64,000 bases of DNA from Fictibacillus aquaticus (lineage in GTDB: Bacteria; Bacillota; Bacilli; Bacillales; Fictibacillaceae). Under the pieces are notes generated by a model, which had not been told where the DNA came from, ran no database searches, and was given only the letters and a program-made list of their open reading frames with translations. The stretch lies in the NCBI RefSeq assembly GCF_002245695.1, contig NZ_NOII01000003.1:372001-436000 (forward strand). Reading direction: 5' to 3'. The translations under genes and the position numbers were made by a program. This document shows, in pieces, positions 45,680-54,403 of the stretch (within the stretch, counting starts at the first letter, position 1; each line of letters opens with the position of its first letter).

Positions 45680-45806
45680 GTTGATCGCAGTGTAAGGTGC
45701 CGACTCCGGCGGGATGAGTGGGAAGGTGAGACCTTCCAATGGCGCATGCGACGGAAGGGCTCACTTCTCACCCCGCGGAAAGCGTGCACCTGAAACGAAG
45801 ATCAAC
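45680..45806. repeat. Family A repeat, copy 6
   Basis: A 127-bp unit with ends GTTGATC / GATCAAC. Inner arms CCTTCC / GGAAGG. The outer helix is GGTGC / GCACC where other copies have GGCGC / GCGCC: both strands of the pair have changed. It fills most of the 443-bp gap before the permease genes. Confidence 0.88.
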
Positions 45807-45853
45807 ACTACTCTGATTTCTTTCACAACAACATAGTATACGCAAAGTAATAA

Positions 45854-45867
45854 TGAAAACGCTTTTA
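45854..45867 (+). promoter_or_regulatory. cre-like site before the permease genes
   Basis: TGAAAACGCTTTTA, one or two mismatches from the CcpA consensus at the 3' end, about 20 bp before the permease start. Confidence 0.45.
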
Positions 45868-45887
45868 AAAAGGAAGGTGGCGATTAC

Positions 45888-46832
45888 ATGGCACAGCTTC
45901 ACATACAAAGCGATCATCAGAACAAAAGAGAGGGAACGCCTGTGAAACCGGTTAAAGCGTCATCTAAGAAAAAATGGATCACACCGCAGAACGCGCCGTA
46001 TTTGTTTATCCTGCCGGCCGTACTGTTTTATATCCTTTTCACTCTCTATCCTGTGATCTCTTCATTTATTATGAGCTTTAAAACAAACACTGACGGAGAG
46101 TACGTGTTTGCAGGGCTCGCGAACTACACTCGCCTCATTCATGACCCGCTCTTTTACAAGGCGCTCGGCAACACGTTTCTTATCTTAATCGTGCAAGTGC
46201 CGGTTCAGCTTTTCCTAGCGGTTCTGATCGCAGTCGCGCTCAATTCGCAGCTTGTAAAATTCAAATCATTTTTCCGAGTCGCCTATTTTATGCCGGCGAT
46301 CACAGCACTTGTCGCATCATCCATTATCTTTATGATCATGCTCGATGAGAACTACGGCCTCGTCAACTACTTGCTCGGTCTAGTAGGCATTGAAAAAATT
46401 GCTTGGCTGAACGACCCGTTCTGGGCAAAAGTATCGCTTATGATGGCGATCACGTGGAGATGGACAGGCTATAACATGGTAATCTTCCTAGCAGGTTTGC
46501 AAAACATCCCGAGCTCGCTGTATGAAGCAGCAAGCATGGACGGAGCTTCAAAAGTGAAGCAGTTTTTCTACATCACACTGCCGCAGCTGAAGCCAATCTT
46601 TCTTTTCACTTTTGTACTGTCGACGATCGGAACGCTGCAGCTGTTTGATGAGGCGTTCATCCTGACAAAGGGCGGTCCGAACAATTCGACACTGACCATC
46701 ACGCTTTATTTATACCAAAACGGATTCCGTTATTTTGACTTTGGATACGCATCCGCGATTGCTTACGCGCTTGTCGCCATCATCGTGGTGCTGTCATGGA
46801 TCCAGATGAAAGTGGCAGGTGACCGCAAATGA
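45888..46832 (+). CDS. Sugar ABC transporter permease (MalF/LacF type)
   Basis: A 314-residue inner-membrane subunit with a hydrophilic 35-residue N-terminus and six helices. The cytoplasmic EAA loop, contact site for the ATPase, is EAASMDGASKVKQFFYITLP. Pairs with the next gene. No ATPase gene is in the locus, so a shared MsmX-type ATPase is expected, as in B. subtilis CUT1 systems. Confidence 0.9.
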   Translation: MAQLHIQSDHQNKREGTPVKPVKASSKKKWITPQNAPYLFILPAVLFYILFTLYPVISSFIMSFKTNTDGEYVFAGLANYTRLIHDPLFYKALGNTFLILIVQVPVQLFLAVLIAVALNSQLVKFKSFFRVAYFMPAITALVASSIIFMIMLDENYGLVNYLLGLVGIEKIAWLNDPFWAKVSLMMAITWRWTGYNMVIFLAGLQNIPSSLYEAASMDGASKVKQFFYITLPQLKPIFLFTFVLSTIGTLQLFDEAFILTKGGPNNSTLTITLYLYQNGFRYFDFGYASAIAYALVAIIVVLSWIQMKVAGDRK

Positions 46833-47656
46833 ATAAACAGACAGGTTTGCAAAAGGTACTCATGTATACACTGCTGCTGTTTGGCGTCATCCTTTCTGTC
46901 GGACCTTTTTATTGGATGTTCGTCAGCGCGACACACAGTTCAGGAGAGATTTTCAAGGTTCCGCCGAACTTTCTTCCAGGGGACAAGCTGCTGGAAAACT
47001 TCCGCAACCTGAACGAATCGATCGACATCGCCAGTGTGATGACCAACTCCCTGATCATCACGTTGACATTCACATTTTTCGGCGTGTTGATGTGCACGAT
47101 GGCAGGCTACGCGTTTGCAAAGTTTCACTTTAAAGGTAAAGACGCGATCTTCTTCATGCTTTTGATCGCGATCATGATTCCGTATCAGGTAACACTCATT
47201 CCGCTGTTTGAGGTGTTCGCGAAGCTAAACTGGCTGAACACGTACCAGTCGGTCGTACTGCCGCAGCTCGCATTTCCATTTGCCATCTTCTTGATGAGAC
47301 AAAACATGGCCGCGCTGCCAGATTCTCTTTTAGAAGCAGCACGTGTTGATGGAGCAGGAGAGTTCAAGATTTTCTTTACCGTCGTATTGCCGACCATGCG
47401 TCCTGCACTAGCAGCCGTAGCGATCTTCCTATTCATGTTTCAGTGGAATAACTTCATCTGGCCGCTCGTGGTCTTGAACACACAGGACATGTACACGATG
47501 CCTGTGGCGCTCTCGAGTCTGATCGGGATGTCGCGCATCGATTACGGACAGGTAATGCTCGGCACGACGATTTCAACACTGCCGATCATGATTTTCTTCT
47601 TATTGCTGCAAAAGCAATTCATTTCAGGAATCCTCGGCGGATCGGTTAAAGAATAG
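46829..47656 (+). CDS. Sugar ABC transporter permease (MalG/LacG type)
   Basis: A 275-residue partner permease with six helices. EAA loop EAARVDGAGEFKIFFTVVLP. ATGA overlap with the first permease and 20 bases from the beta-galactosidase gene, so transport and hydrolysis are one operon. Confidence 0.9.
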   Translation: MNKQTGLQKVLMYTLLLFGVILSVGPFYWMFVSATHSSGEIFKVPPNFLPGDKLLENFRNLNESIDIASVMTNSLIITLTFTFFGVLMCTMAGYAFAKFHFKGKDAIFFMLLIAIMIPYQVTLIPLFEVFAKLNWLNTYQSVVLPQLAFPFAIFLMRQNMAALPDSLLEAARVDGAGEFKIFFTVVLPTMRPALAAVAIFLFMFQWNNFIWPLVVLNTQDMYTMPVALSSLIGMSRIDYGQVMLGTTISTLPIMIFFLLLQKQFISGILGGSVKE

Positions 47657-47676
47657 CGAAAAGGAGTTTTGCGATC

Positions 47677-49671
47677 ATGTATATTGGTGTGGATTATTAT
47701 CCGGAGCAGTGGCCAAAATCGCGCTGGCCAGAAGACATCCGATTGATGAAAGAGCTTGGTGTCAACGTCGTCCGCATCGCGGAGTTCGGCTGGCAGCTGA
47801 TGGAGCCTGAAGAAGGAGTGTACGATTTCTCGCTGTATGATGAAGCGATCGAGCTGATCACATCAAACGGCATCGATGTGATTCTCGGAACGCCGACCGC
47901 GACGCCGCCGGCATGGATGGTGCACCGTTATCCTGAAATATTGCCGGTAGACGATCATGGCGTGACCATTTCGTTTGGTGCGCGGCGTCATTATACGGTC
48001 AATAGCGCGAAGTACCGCGATTTCACTCGGAAGATGGTAGAAAAAATGGCACAGCACTACGGCCAGCACCCGAACGTCATCGGCTGGCAGACCGACAACG
48101 AATATGGCCATGAAAAATCGGACCGCTCTTACGGCGAAGAAGACCGTGCAGCTTTTCAGGAATGGCTGAAAAATAAATATGGTTCTTTAAATAAACTGAA
48201 CGAAGAGTGGGGCACGGTGTTCTGGAGCCAGACGTATACCGCATGGGAGCAGATTCCCGTACCGCGCAAAGTCTATCAAGAGCATAATCCAAGTCTTTTG
48301 CTGGACTTTGACCGGTTCTGTGCTGACAGCTACACATCTTACAATAAGCTGCAGGTCGATACGCTGCGCGCGCACATCAGGAAGGATCAATTCATCACTC
48401 ACAATTTTGTATTCACTGATCTCGCGCAAAAACAACGGGATATCGCAAAGGACCTCGATTTTATCTCGTTCGATAACTACCCTGTCTGGGGCGGGCTGCC
48501 AGAGCCGATCAAGCCGGCAGCGATCGCGTTTCAGCATGATTTGTGTTTGTCGACAAAAGATGGAAAAGGATATTGGGTGCTCGAGGAGCTTTCCGGCGCG
48601 CAAGGCTGGAGCCGTATCGGCTATCTGCCTCGGCCTGGACATATCAAGCTTTGGACGTACCAGGCCGTGGCGCGCGGAGCGGAAGCGATCGTTTATTTCC
48701 GCTGGCGTGCAGCACAGTTCGGAACAGAGGAGTTCTGCCACGGCATCTTAGACCATGACGGCAAGCCGAAGCGCAAATATGAAGAGGTTAAAGAAGTGTT
48801 TGCCGCGCTGAAAACGTTCGGTGACGATTGGATCGCGGCAAAGCCAAAGCCTGAGGTCGGCGTTTATTATGATGCCGAGAACGCTTGGGCATGGCAGATC
48901 CAGCCGCAAAGCGACGCGTTTGATTACCGCCGCGAGCTGCTCCGCTTTTACGCGCCGGCTCACGATCTAAACGTGAATACGGCAGTCGTGGCAAGAGAAA
49001 GCGATCTATCAAAGCATAAAGCGGTCATCGTGCCAGTATACTTTTTGACTGATCCGCATTTTTCGGAGTCGCTCAAGGAATATGCAGCGAACGGCGGAAC
49101 GGTTATCTTCTCCTACCGATCTGGCGTGAAAAAGCCAAACAACTTCGTCACCGGCGAAACATTGCCGGGTGAACTGGCAGAGTTGGCAGGCATCAACATT
49201 CACGAATACGAATCATTGCAGACGGGCCAGACGAACTCTGTCAAAGGAGTGTCTGGGGCGTTGGAAGGAAGGAAGTCATCAGCTGAGATCTGGTGCGATC
49301 TGATCGAGCCTAATGGTGCGGAAGTGCTCGCAGAATATGAGGATTGCTTCTATACAGGGACCGCCGCAATCACGAAAAACTCGTACGGCAAAGGAACGGT
49401 TTATTATGTCGGCTCCGCACTTGAGCCAGAAATGATGACCGCACTTTATAAAGAAATATTTGCGGAGATTGGCGTCGCTGCTCATGAAACGCCGCTAGAG
49501 GTAGAAATGTTGCAGCGTGAAAACTACCTTACAGTGCTGAACCACTCTACAGCTGAAAAGCATAATGCGCCTTTGCCAGACGGTAACTGGAAAGACCCGA
49601 TGACAGGAACAGTGTACAACGGAGAAATCGAACTAAAGCCAATCGACTCATACGTGCTTGTAAAAGAGTAA
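47677..49671 (+). CDS. GH42 beta-galactosidase
   Basis: A 664-residue cytosolic enzyme that releases galactose from beta-galactosides. Opening GVDYYPEQWP is a GH42 signature. Acid/base Glu142 (TDNEYGHE); nucleophile probably Glu303 (LEELSGAQGW). The trimerisation domain (about 395-600) and the C-terminal beta domain follow; full family length. An AAAAGGAG site lies before the ATG. No signal peptide, so substrate must be imported by the adjacent ABC system. Confidence 0.92.
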   Translation: MYIGVDYYPEQWPKSRWPEDIRLMKELGVNVVRIAEFGWQLMEPEEGVYDFSLYDEAIELITSNGIDVILGTPTATPPAWMVHRYPEILPVDDHGVTISFGARRHYTVNSAKYRDFTRKMVEKMAQHYGQHPNVIGWQTDNEYGHEKSDRSYGEEDRAAFQEWLKNKYGSLNKLNEEWGTVFWSQTYTAWEQIPVPRKVYQEHNPSLLLDFDRFCADSYTSYNKLQVDTLRAHIRKDQFITHNFVFTDLAQKQRDIAKDLDFISFDNYPVWGGLPEPIKPAAIAFQHDLCLSTKDGKGYWVLEELSGAQGWSRIGYLPRPGHIKLWTYQAVARGAEAIVYFRWRAAQFGTEEFCHGILDHDGKPKRKYEEVKEVFAALKTFGDDWIAAKPKPEVGVYYDAENAWAWQIQPQSDAFDYRRELLRFYAPAHDLNVNTAVVARESDLSKHKAVIVPVYFLTDPHFSESLKEYAANGGTVIFSYRSGVKKPNNFVTGETLPGELAELAGINIHEYESLQTGQTNSVKGVSGALEGRKSSAEIWCDLIEPNGAEVLAEYEDCFYTGTAAITKNSYGKGTVYYVGSALEPEMMTALYKEIFAEIGVAAHETPLEVEMLQRENYLTVLNHSTAEKHNAPLPDGNWKDPMTGTVYNGEIELKPIDSYVLVKE

Positions 49672-49674
49672 GAA

Positions 49675-49712
49675 AACAAAAATCAGAGGAGAGATTCTCT
49701 GATTTTTGTTGC
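49675..49712 (+). terminator. Intrinsic terminator of the beta-galactosidase operon
   Basis: 14-bp stem AACAAAAATCAGAG / CTCTGATTTTTGTT, loop GAGAGATT. Confidence 0.85.
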
Positions 49713-49881
49713 ATATAGGAAGAGCTTGAAGAGTAGTAAAAAATGTTGATAGCAGGCTGTTTTGACTTGAGGAGAATCTAGGGTGGACAGTTTGCTAAAA
49801 GATTGTTTCTGTTTACGTATGGAACGCTTCATTTGCCGTTCAATTCTTTTGCTTGATCATCTTGAATTCATCTTTGAGAAA

Positions 49882-50192
49882 GTTGGTCGGAGTGTAAGGT
49901 GCCGACTCCTCGAAAATGAAGGTCACATTTTCTTCGTGCGATGTCTTGCTGCGTAGCCTTCCTTATTCAGCGGGATGAGTGAGACAGGTGAGACCTTCCA
50001 ATGGCGCATGCGACGGAAGGGCTCACCTGTCCAGCAGAAAACGGCTAGCCCCTCGAGGTCAAAAGAGCAAGTGTCCAATAAGTCAAAGACCGACTTACCG
50101 GCCCCTTTCCCTTTTGCTTGTCGTGGCTGAACGAGCCGTTTCTGCTTTTCGCCACGCCCCGCGGAAAGCGTGCGCCTGAAACGGAGATCAAC
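49882..50192. repeat. Family A repeat, copy 7, with two insertions
   Basis: Ends GTTGGTC / GATCAAC. At 49908-49968 it has the same 58-bp insertion as copy 1. After the inner hairpin (CCTTCC / GGAAGG) it is split by a further element at about 50031-50153. In total 311 bp, so most of the 590-bp gap before the alpha-galactosidase gene is this compound repeat. Confidence 0.85.
50031..50153. mobile_element. Nested MITE-like element with inverted ends
   Basis: About 120 bp inserted in family A copy 7. Near-terminal inverted repeats AGCAGAAAACGGCT / AGCCGTTTCTGCT. An inner inverted pair (CAAAAGAGCAAG / CCTTTTGCTTG) and a central hairpin AAGTC-AAAGACC-GACTT make it foldable end to end. No coding capacity and no transposase. 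Seen once in this window. Confidence 0.55.
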
Positions 50193-50261
50193 TACTTCTC
50201 TGAATTCTTAAATGGCAACTAGTTTAATACGAAAATATTTTACACGAAAGAAGGGTTCAAG

Positions 50262-52367
50262 ATGCCGATTTATGTGACGAATGAGGAAAAACGGTTCATT
50301 CTTGAGGGCCGTACAATGGCATATGTTCTTGAAGCAGGAGAAAAAGGGCACATGACCGCCGTTTATTGGGGAAAAAAGCTGCAAAACCATGACGATTACA
50401 GCAAGCTTTCACCGGACGTGATCCCGCACTCGTCGTTCGAGTCGCCGCGTGGTGTGATGGGATACGACTACATTCCATGGGGCGAGATGGTGTATACGGA
50501 GCCGTCACTTAAAGTAAGGTACGAAGACGGGACACGCGCACTGAACCTCGAATTTTCAGGGTACAAGACCGCAAACGATGATAAGCTCGTCATCACACTC
50601 AGCGATAACGCGCGCAATACAGAAGTGGAATTGCATTATGAGCTTTATGCCGAATATGATGTGATCGGACGGAGCCAGGTGATTAAGAACGAAGGAAAAT
50701 CGGCGCTTGCCCTTGAAGCGGTGAGGTCATTGCAGGCAGCTTTGCCATGGGGCGGTGACTACAGGCTCTCCCATCTTGCAGGAAAATGGACAGGCGAGAC
50801 GCAGCTGCAGCAGACAGCCCTCACCCCTGGGCGAAAAACGATCGAAAGCCGGCGCGGCGGCACATCGCATCAGGCGAACCCTTGGTTTGCGCTCGATAAC
50901 GGAGCGAATGAGGACAGCGGCGAGGTGTGGAGCGGCCATCTGGCATACTCCGGCAATTGGGAAATCAACATCGAACAGGATACGTTTGGATTTGTTTCCG
51001 TGAACGGCGGGCTGCAGTCGTTTGATTTTGAGTGGAAGCTTGATCCAGGGAAGTCGTTTACAGCACCGGTCTTTTATATAAGCTACAGTGACGAAGGTTT
51101 GGGCGGCATGAGCCGAAAAGCGCACGATTTTCAGCGGCAGTTGATACTGCCTGAAAATCACAGAAACACAGCTCGCAAAGTGCTATACAACTCGTGGGAA
51201 GCGACTTATTTTGACGTGACAGAAGAAGGTCAGAAGAAGCTGGCAAAAAAGGCGGCATCACTTGGCGTGGAGCGGTTTGTTGTCGATGACGGCTGGTTCG
51301 GCGAGCGCCATAGCGACAGTGCGGGACTCGGCGACTGGCACGTGAACGAGAGGAAATTTCCGAACGGGCTGCAGCCTCTTATCGATCACGTTCACGGTCT
51401 GGGAATGTCGTTTGGGATATGGGTCGAGCCGGAGATGGTGAACCCAGACAGCGATCTGTACCGGCAGCATCCGGACTGGATCTATCACTTTCCGGAAGTG
51501 GAGCGGACCGAGGGACGCAATCAATATGTGCTGAATATCGGCAGACCGGAAGTGCAGGAGTATATTTTATCGTTTATGAAAAATCTGCTGTCTTCCTATT
51601 CAATCGATTTTATCAAATGGGACATGAACCGCGCCTTTTCAGAGCCAGGCTGGCCAGACCGTGAAATAGGCCGGCAGAAAGAGGTGTGGGTGCGCCATAC
51701 TGAAGGGCTTTACCGCATTCTTGATAAGCTGCGTCAGGAGTTTCCGCACGTGGAGTTCGAATCGTGTTCAGGCGGCGGCGCGCGTATCGATCTTGGTGTG
51801 ATGAAACGTACAGATCAAGTTTGGACGAGCGACAATACGGACGCGGCTGAACGGTTATCTATTCAGGATGGCTACAGCTACGCCTATAATCCAAAAACGA
51901 TGATGTGCTGGGTGACGGATTCACCGAACTGGCTGTCTGGACGGGAGCTTTCTTTAGCGTTCCGGTTCCGGAGTGCGATGGCCGGCTCGCTCGGTATCGG
52001 CGGAAATCTGAATGAATGGAACGAAGCGGAGCTGGCGGAGGCGAAGGATTGGATCGCCGAGTATAAAAAAATCCGCCATATCGTGCAGGATGGAAAGCAG
52101 TACCGGATCCTGCTGCCGCAAGATAAAACAGCGGTGCAATATGTCAGTGAGGACGGAAACAGCGCGGTCATGCTGGCATTCCTGCTGCAGCAGCAGTTTG
52201 GCGAACGGTATGTGAAGCTGAAATGGAAAGGGCTTGATCCGCATGCTAACTACCGTTTAGTAGGCGCAGAACTCGAAGCAAGCGGCAGCTACTTTATGCA
52301 GCACGGTATCCATTGGACAGCTTCAGGAGATTTCGACTCGATGCATTGGGTGCTGGAAAGAATATGA
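50262..52367 (+). CDS. GH36 alpha-galactosidase
   Basis: A 701-residue cytosolic enzyme releasing galactose from alpha-galactosides such as melibiose and raffinose. N-terminal beta-supersandwich, central barrel, C-terminal domain. Nucleophile Asp454 in FIKWDMNR; substrate loop CSGGGARIDLG; acid/base probably Asp524 in WTSDNTDA. CDDGWFGER-like segment is seen as VVDDGWFGERHSD. AAAGAAGGG precedes the ATG. It lies downstream of the beta-galactosidase but is separated by a terminator and repeats, so it probably has its own promoter. Confidence 0.93.
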   Translation: MPIYVTNEEKRFILEGRTMAYVLEAGEKGHMTAVYWGKKLQNHDDYSKLSPDVIPHSSFESPRGVMGYDYIPWGEMVYTEPSLKVRYEDGTRALNLEFSGYKTANDDKLVITLSDNARNTEVELHYELYAEYDVIGRSQVIKNEGKSALALEAVRSLQAALPWGGDYRLSHLAGKWTGETQLQQTALTPGRKTIESRRGGTSHQANPWFALDNGANEDSGEVWSGHLAYSGNWEINIEQDTFGFVSVNGGLQSFDFEWKLDPGKSFTAPVFYISYSDEGLGGMSRKAHDFQRQLILPENHRNTARKVLYNSWEATYFDVTEEGQKKLAKKAASLGVERFVVDDGWFGERHSDSAGLGDWHVNERKFPNGLQPLIDHVHGLGMSFGIWVEPEMVNPDSDLYRQHPDWIYHFPEVERTEGRNQYVLNIGRPEVQEYILSFMKNLLSSYSIDFIKWDMNRAFSEPGWPDREIGRQKEVWVRHTEGLYRILDKLRQEFPHVEFESCSGGGARIDLGVMKRTDQVWTSDNTDAAERLSIQDGYSYAYNPKTMMCWVTDSPNWLSGRELSLAFRFRSAMAGSLGIGGNLNEWNEAELAEAKDWIAEYKKIRHIVQDGKQYRILLPQDKTAVQYVSEDGNSAVMLAFLLQQQFGERYVKLKWKGLDPHANYRLVGAELEASGSYFMQHGIHWTASGDFDSMHWVLERI

Positions 52368-52379
52368 GCCGTGATAAGG

Positions 52380-52406
52380 AAAGCCGCCTGAGCGCGGCTT
52401 TTTCTT
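52380..52406 (+). terminator. Intrinsic terminator of the alpha-galactosidase gene
   Basis: Stem AAAGCCGC / GCGGCTTT, then TTTCTT. Confidence 0.85.
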
Positions 52407-52463
52407 ATTTGCGTTTCATAAGATACAATAAGAACAACATGAAAGCAGAAAAGGGGACGGAAT

Positions 52464-53411
52464 ATGAAAGCGATATTGCTCGGCGTGCTGGCCGCGCTGT
52501 TTTTCGGGGTAACGTTCGTGCTCAACCGCACGATGGAGCTGTCCGGCGGAAGCTGGCTGTGGAGCTCATCGCTCCGGTTTTTTTACATGGTACCGCTGTT
52601 GTGGGGAATTGTCTGGCTCCGCGGGAACGTAAAGCCAGTTTTGAATGAGCTGAGACAGAACTTCGGCGTCTGGTTTTTATGGAGCACGGTCGGCTTCGTG
52701 CTCTTTTATGCGCCGATCACGTTTGCTGCAGGATTTGGAGCAGCATGGCTCGTCGCATCGACGTGGCAGATCACGATCATCGCCGGCTCGCTGCTCGTCC
52801 CATTTTTTTACGAAAACGGAAAGCGCCAGTCGATTCCGCTGAAAGGCTTGCTTTTCTCTGGCATCATCCTTGTTGGTGTGGCACTCGTGCAATGGGAAGA
52901 AGCGCGCAGCGGATTGGGCATGAACAGCCTGTACTGTGTGCTCGCGGTTCTTGTTGCGGCATTCGCGTATCCGCTCGGCAACCGGAAAATGATGCAGCAT
53001 ACAAAGGGTCGACTGGACGCGTTTCAGAGGGCGCTCGGAATGACGATCGCGTCTCTTCCGGTCTGGATTGTGCTCGCTGTTATTGGATTCGTGACGGCAG
53101 GGCCGCCTAGCAGCGGACAGCTTGTACAGACCGTTTTTGTCGCGATATCTTCAGGTGTCATCGCGACGGTTCTCTTTTTTAAAGCGACCGATATGTGCGG
53201 CGGCAATCCGGTGAAGCTTGCGGCTGTCGAGGCGACGCAATCGGCTGAGATCGTATTCGTCCTGGCAGCCGAAATGATTTTCTTGTCGCTCGCTGTGCCG
53301 TCTATTACTTCCATAGGCGGGATGGTGATCATCATGATCGGCATGTATGCTCATGCGGTTTATTCAGCCCGAAATGCAGCCGGTTCTGCGCTGCAAAAGA
53401 AGGCAGGATAA
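52464..53411 (+). CDS. EmrE/DMT-type putative multidrug efflux transporter
   Basis: A 315-residue, ten-helix membrane protein of the drug/metabolite transporter superfamily. Opening LLGVLAALFFGVTFVLNRTM and the repeated five-helix layout fit the putative multidrug resistance efflux family (PF13536 group). Substrate unknown; not linked to the galactoside genes by spacing. ATG 52464 has AAGGGGACGGA upstream. Confidence 0.8.
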   Translation: MKAILLGVLAALFFGVTFVLNRTMELSGGSWLWSSSLRFFYMVPLLWGIVWLRGNVKPVLNELRQNFGVWFLWSTVGFVLFYAPITFAAGFGAAWLVASTWQITIIAGSLLVPFFYENGKRQSIPLKGLLFSGIILVGVALVQWEEARSGLGMNSLYCVLAVLVAAFAYPLGNRKMMQHTKGRLDAFQRALGMTIASLPVWIVLAVIGFVTAGPPSSGQLVQTVFVAISSGVIATVLFFKATDMCGGNPVKLAAVEATQSAEIVFVLAAEMIFLSLAVPSITSIGGMVIIMIGMYAHAVYSARNAAGSALQKKAG

Positions 53412-53500
53412 TCAAATCTAGTTTTCTCTGAAAATAGTGTATAAAAAACAGGGAGCGGGGCATCCTGTTTATATCCCCTTTTAAAGTTTACCCTTTGGCT

Positions 53501-53530
53501 GCTGCCGATTTCGGCGGCAGCGCTTTTTTT
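53501..53530 (+). terminator. Intrinsic terminator
   Basis: GCTGCCGA / TCGGCGGCAGC stem followed by TTTTTTT, 90 bp after the efflux gene. Confidence 0.8.
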
Positions 53531-53680
53531 ATTTGAAAGGATCCTTTCTAAAAGATTGTTTATTTTGTACGCTTTGTTTTATAACATCGCCTAATCCAAA
53601 GGTGGTTACGTTTTTGTTCAATTACTTGGCTCTCTATTTTAATATATTCGCTTAATCATCTTGATTACATCAATGATAAA

Positions 53681-53809
53681 GTTGATTGGAGTGTAAGGCG
53701 CCGACTCCAGCGGGACGAGTGGGACAGGTGAGACCCTTTAAGGGCGCGCAGCGGCAAAGGGGCTCACCGCCCGCCCCGCGGAAAGCGTGCGCCTGAAACG
53801 GAGATCAAC
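53681..53809. repeat. Family A repeat, copy 8
   Basis: A 129-bp unit from GTTGATT to GATCAAC (a G-T pair at the end). Inner arms CCCTTT / AAAGGG, apical CGC-GCA-GCG. It lies in the 795-bp gap between the efflux gene and the 41-residue gene. Confidence 0.87.
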
Positions 53810-53913
53810 CACTACTCTGAATTCTTTAAAAGACTTTTGAAAAAAGATGATTAAAACCAAACACAAGCGGGTATCGTGTAAGTACCCCCCTATAAATAAA
53901 GATTTTCTAGCCG

Positions 53914-53948
53914 CCGCTGCATTAACTCAAGCAGCGGTATTTTTTTTA
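53914..53948 (+). terminator. Orphan intrinsic terminator
   Basis: CCGCTGC / GCAGCGG with a 10-base loop and TATTTTTTTT. No gene ends before it within 500 bp, so it may end a small RNA or a leftover transcript crossing family A copy 8. Confidence 0.75.
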
Positions 53949-54084
53949 AAAGCGCAGGACATTTATAAGTTATAAAGGTTTAAAAATTGTTAGATAGTGG
54001 AAGTGTTAACTAACTTTTCAATAGTACAATAATGTTGTAATGTCAGGGTTTGTCGTACTAAAATGGTGTAAAGACACATAAAAA

Positions 54085-54180
54085 GACATAAAGGCAAAGC
54101 TGTTGAAAAGCAGCGGCGCAAAGCTACAGGGGCTAAGGCGGACAACCGCTATGCCAGCCAGTTGCCGGAAACGGCCTCCA
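54085..54180 (+). promoter_or_regulatory. Cyclic di-GMP-I (GEMM) riboswitch
   Basis: The GEMM-I pattern is clear: GGCAAAGC, a GAAA tetraloop hairpin (GCTGTT-GAAA-AGCAGC), GGCGCAAAGCTA, then CAGGGGCTAAGG, the second hairpin, ATGCCAGCCAGTTGCC. P1 pairs GGCAA (54093) with TTGCC (54162). The following CCTCC at 54175-54179 can pair with the GGAGG ribosome site at 54194-54198, and GCCGGAAACGGC can form an alternative hairpin, so control is probably at translation. It controls the 41-residue gene next to it. Confidence 0.9.
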
Positions 54181-54206
54181 TTATTACATAACAGGAGGAG
54201 TAACGT

Positions 54207-54332
54207 ATGATTACATTTGTGTTAGGGTGCTTTGCAGGCGGGATTGCGGCTGTGTTCTACATGAGCCTCATGATTGTGGCCAAACGCTCAGATGTATCGA
54301 GTGAACGTTTTTACAATGACTTTTCATCCTAA
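54207..54332 (+). CDS. Riboswitch-controlled 41-residue membrane protein (DUF3789-like)
   Basis: One transmembrane helix with a glycine-rich start: MITFVLGCFAGGIAAVFYMS, then LMIVAKRSD and a polar tail ERFYNDFSS. The FxxGxxxGG and CLM/SLM pattern recalls small DUF3789 proteins. AGGAGG lies 8 bases before the ATG and is followed 2 bases after the stop by a terminator, so this small protein is the sole product of the riboswitch transcript. Role unknown; likely a c-di-GMP effector in sessile or motile switching. Confidence 0.8.
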   Translation: MITFVLGCFAGGIAAVFYMSLMIVAKRSDVSSERFYNDFSS

Positions 54333-54370
54333 ACCCGAGCGGCCGAAGTTGGCCATCGGGTTGTTTTTTT
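54331..54370 (+). terminator. Terminator of the riboswitch transcript
   Basis: Stem AACCCGAGCGGCC / GGCCATCGGGTT, loop GAAGTT, then GTTTTTTT. Confidence 0.9.
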
Positions 54371-54403
54371 GATTCAAAGAAAGATAGATAACGAGGTGGT
54401 AAT

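Noticed and set aside
50031-50153. tRNA or small structured RNA gene in the copy 7 insertion
   Set aside because: It does not fit the cloverleaf and its inverted ends are better explained as a MITE-like insertion.
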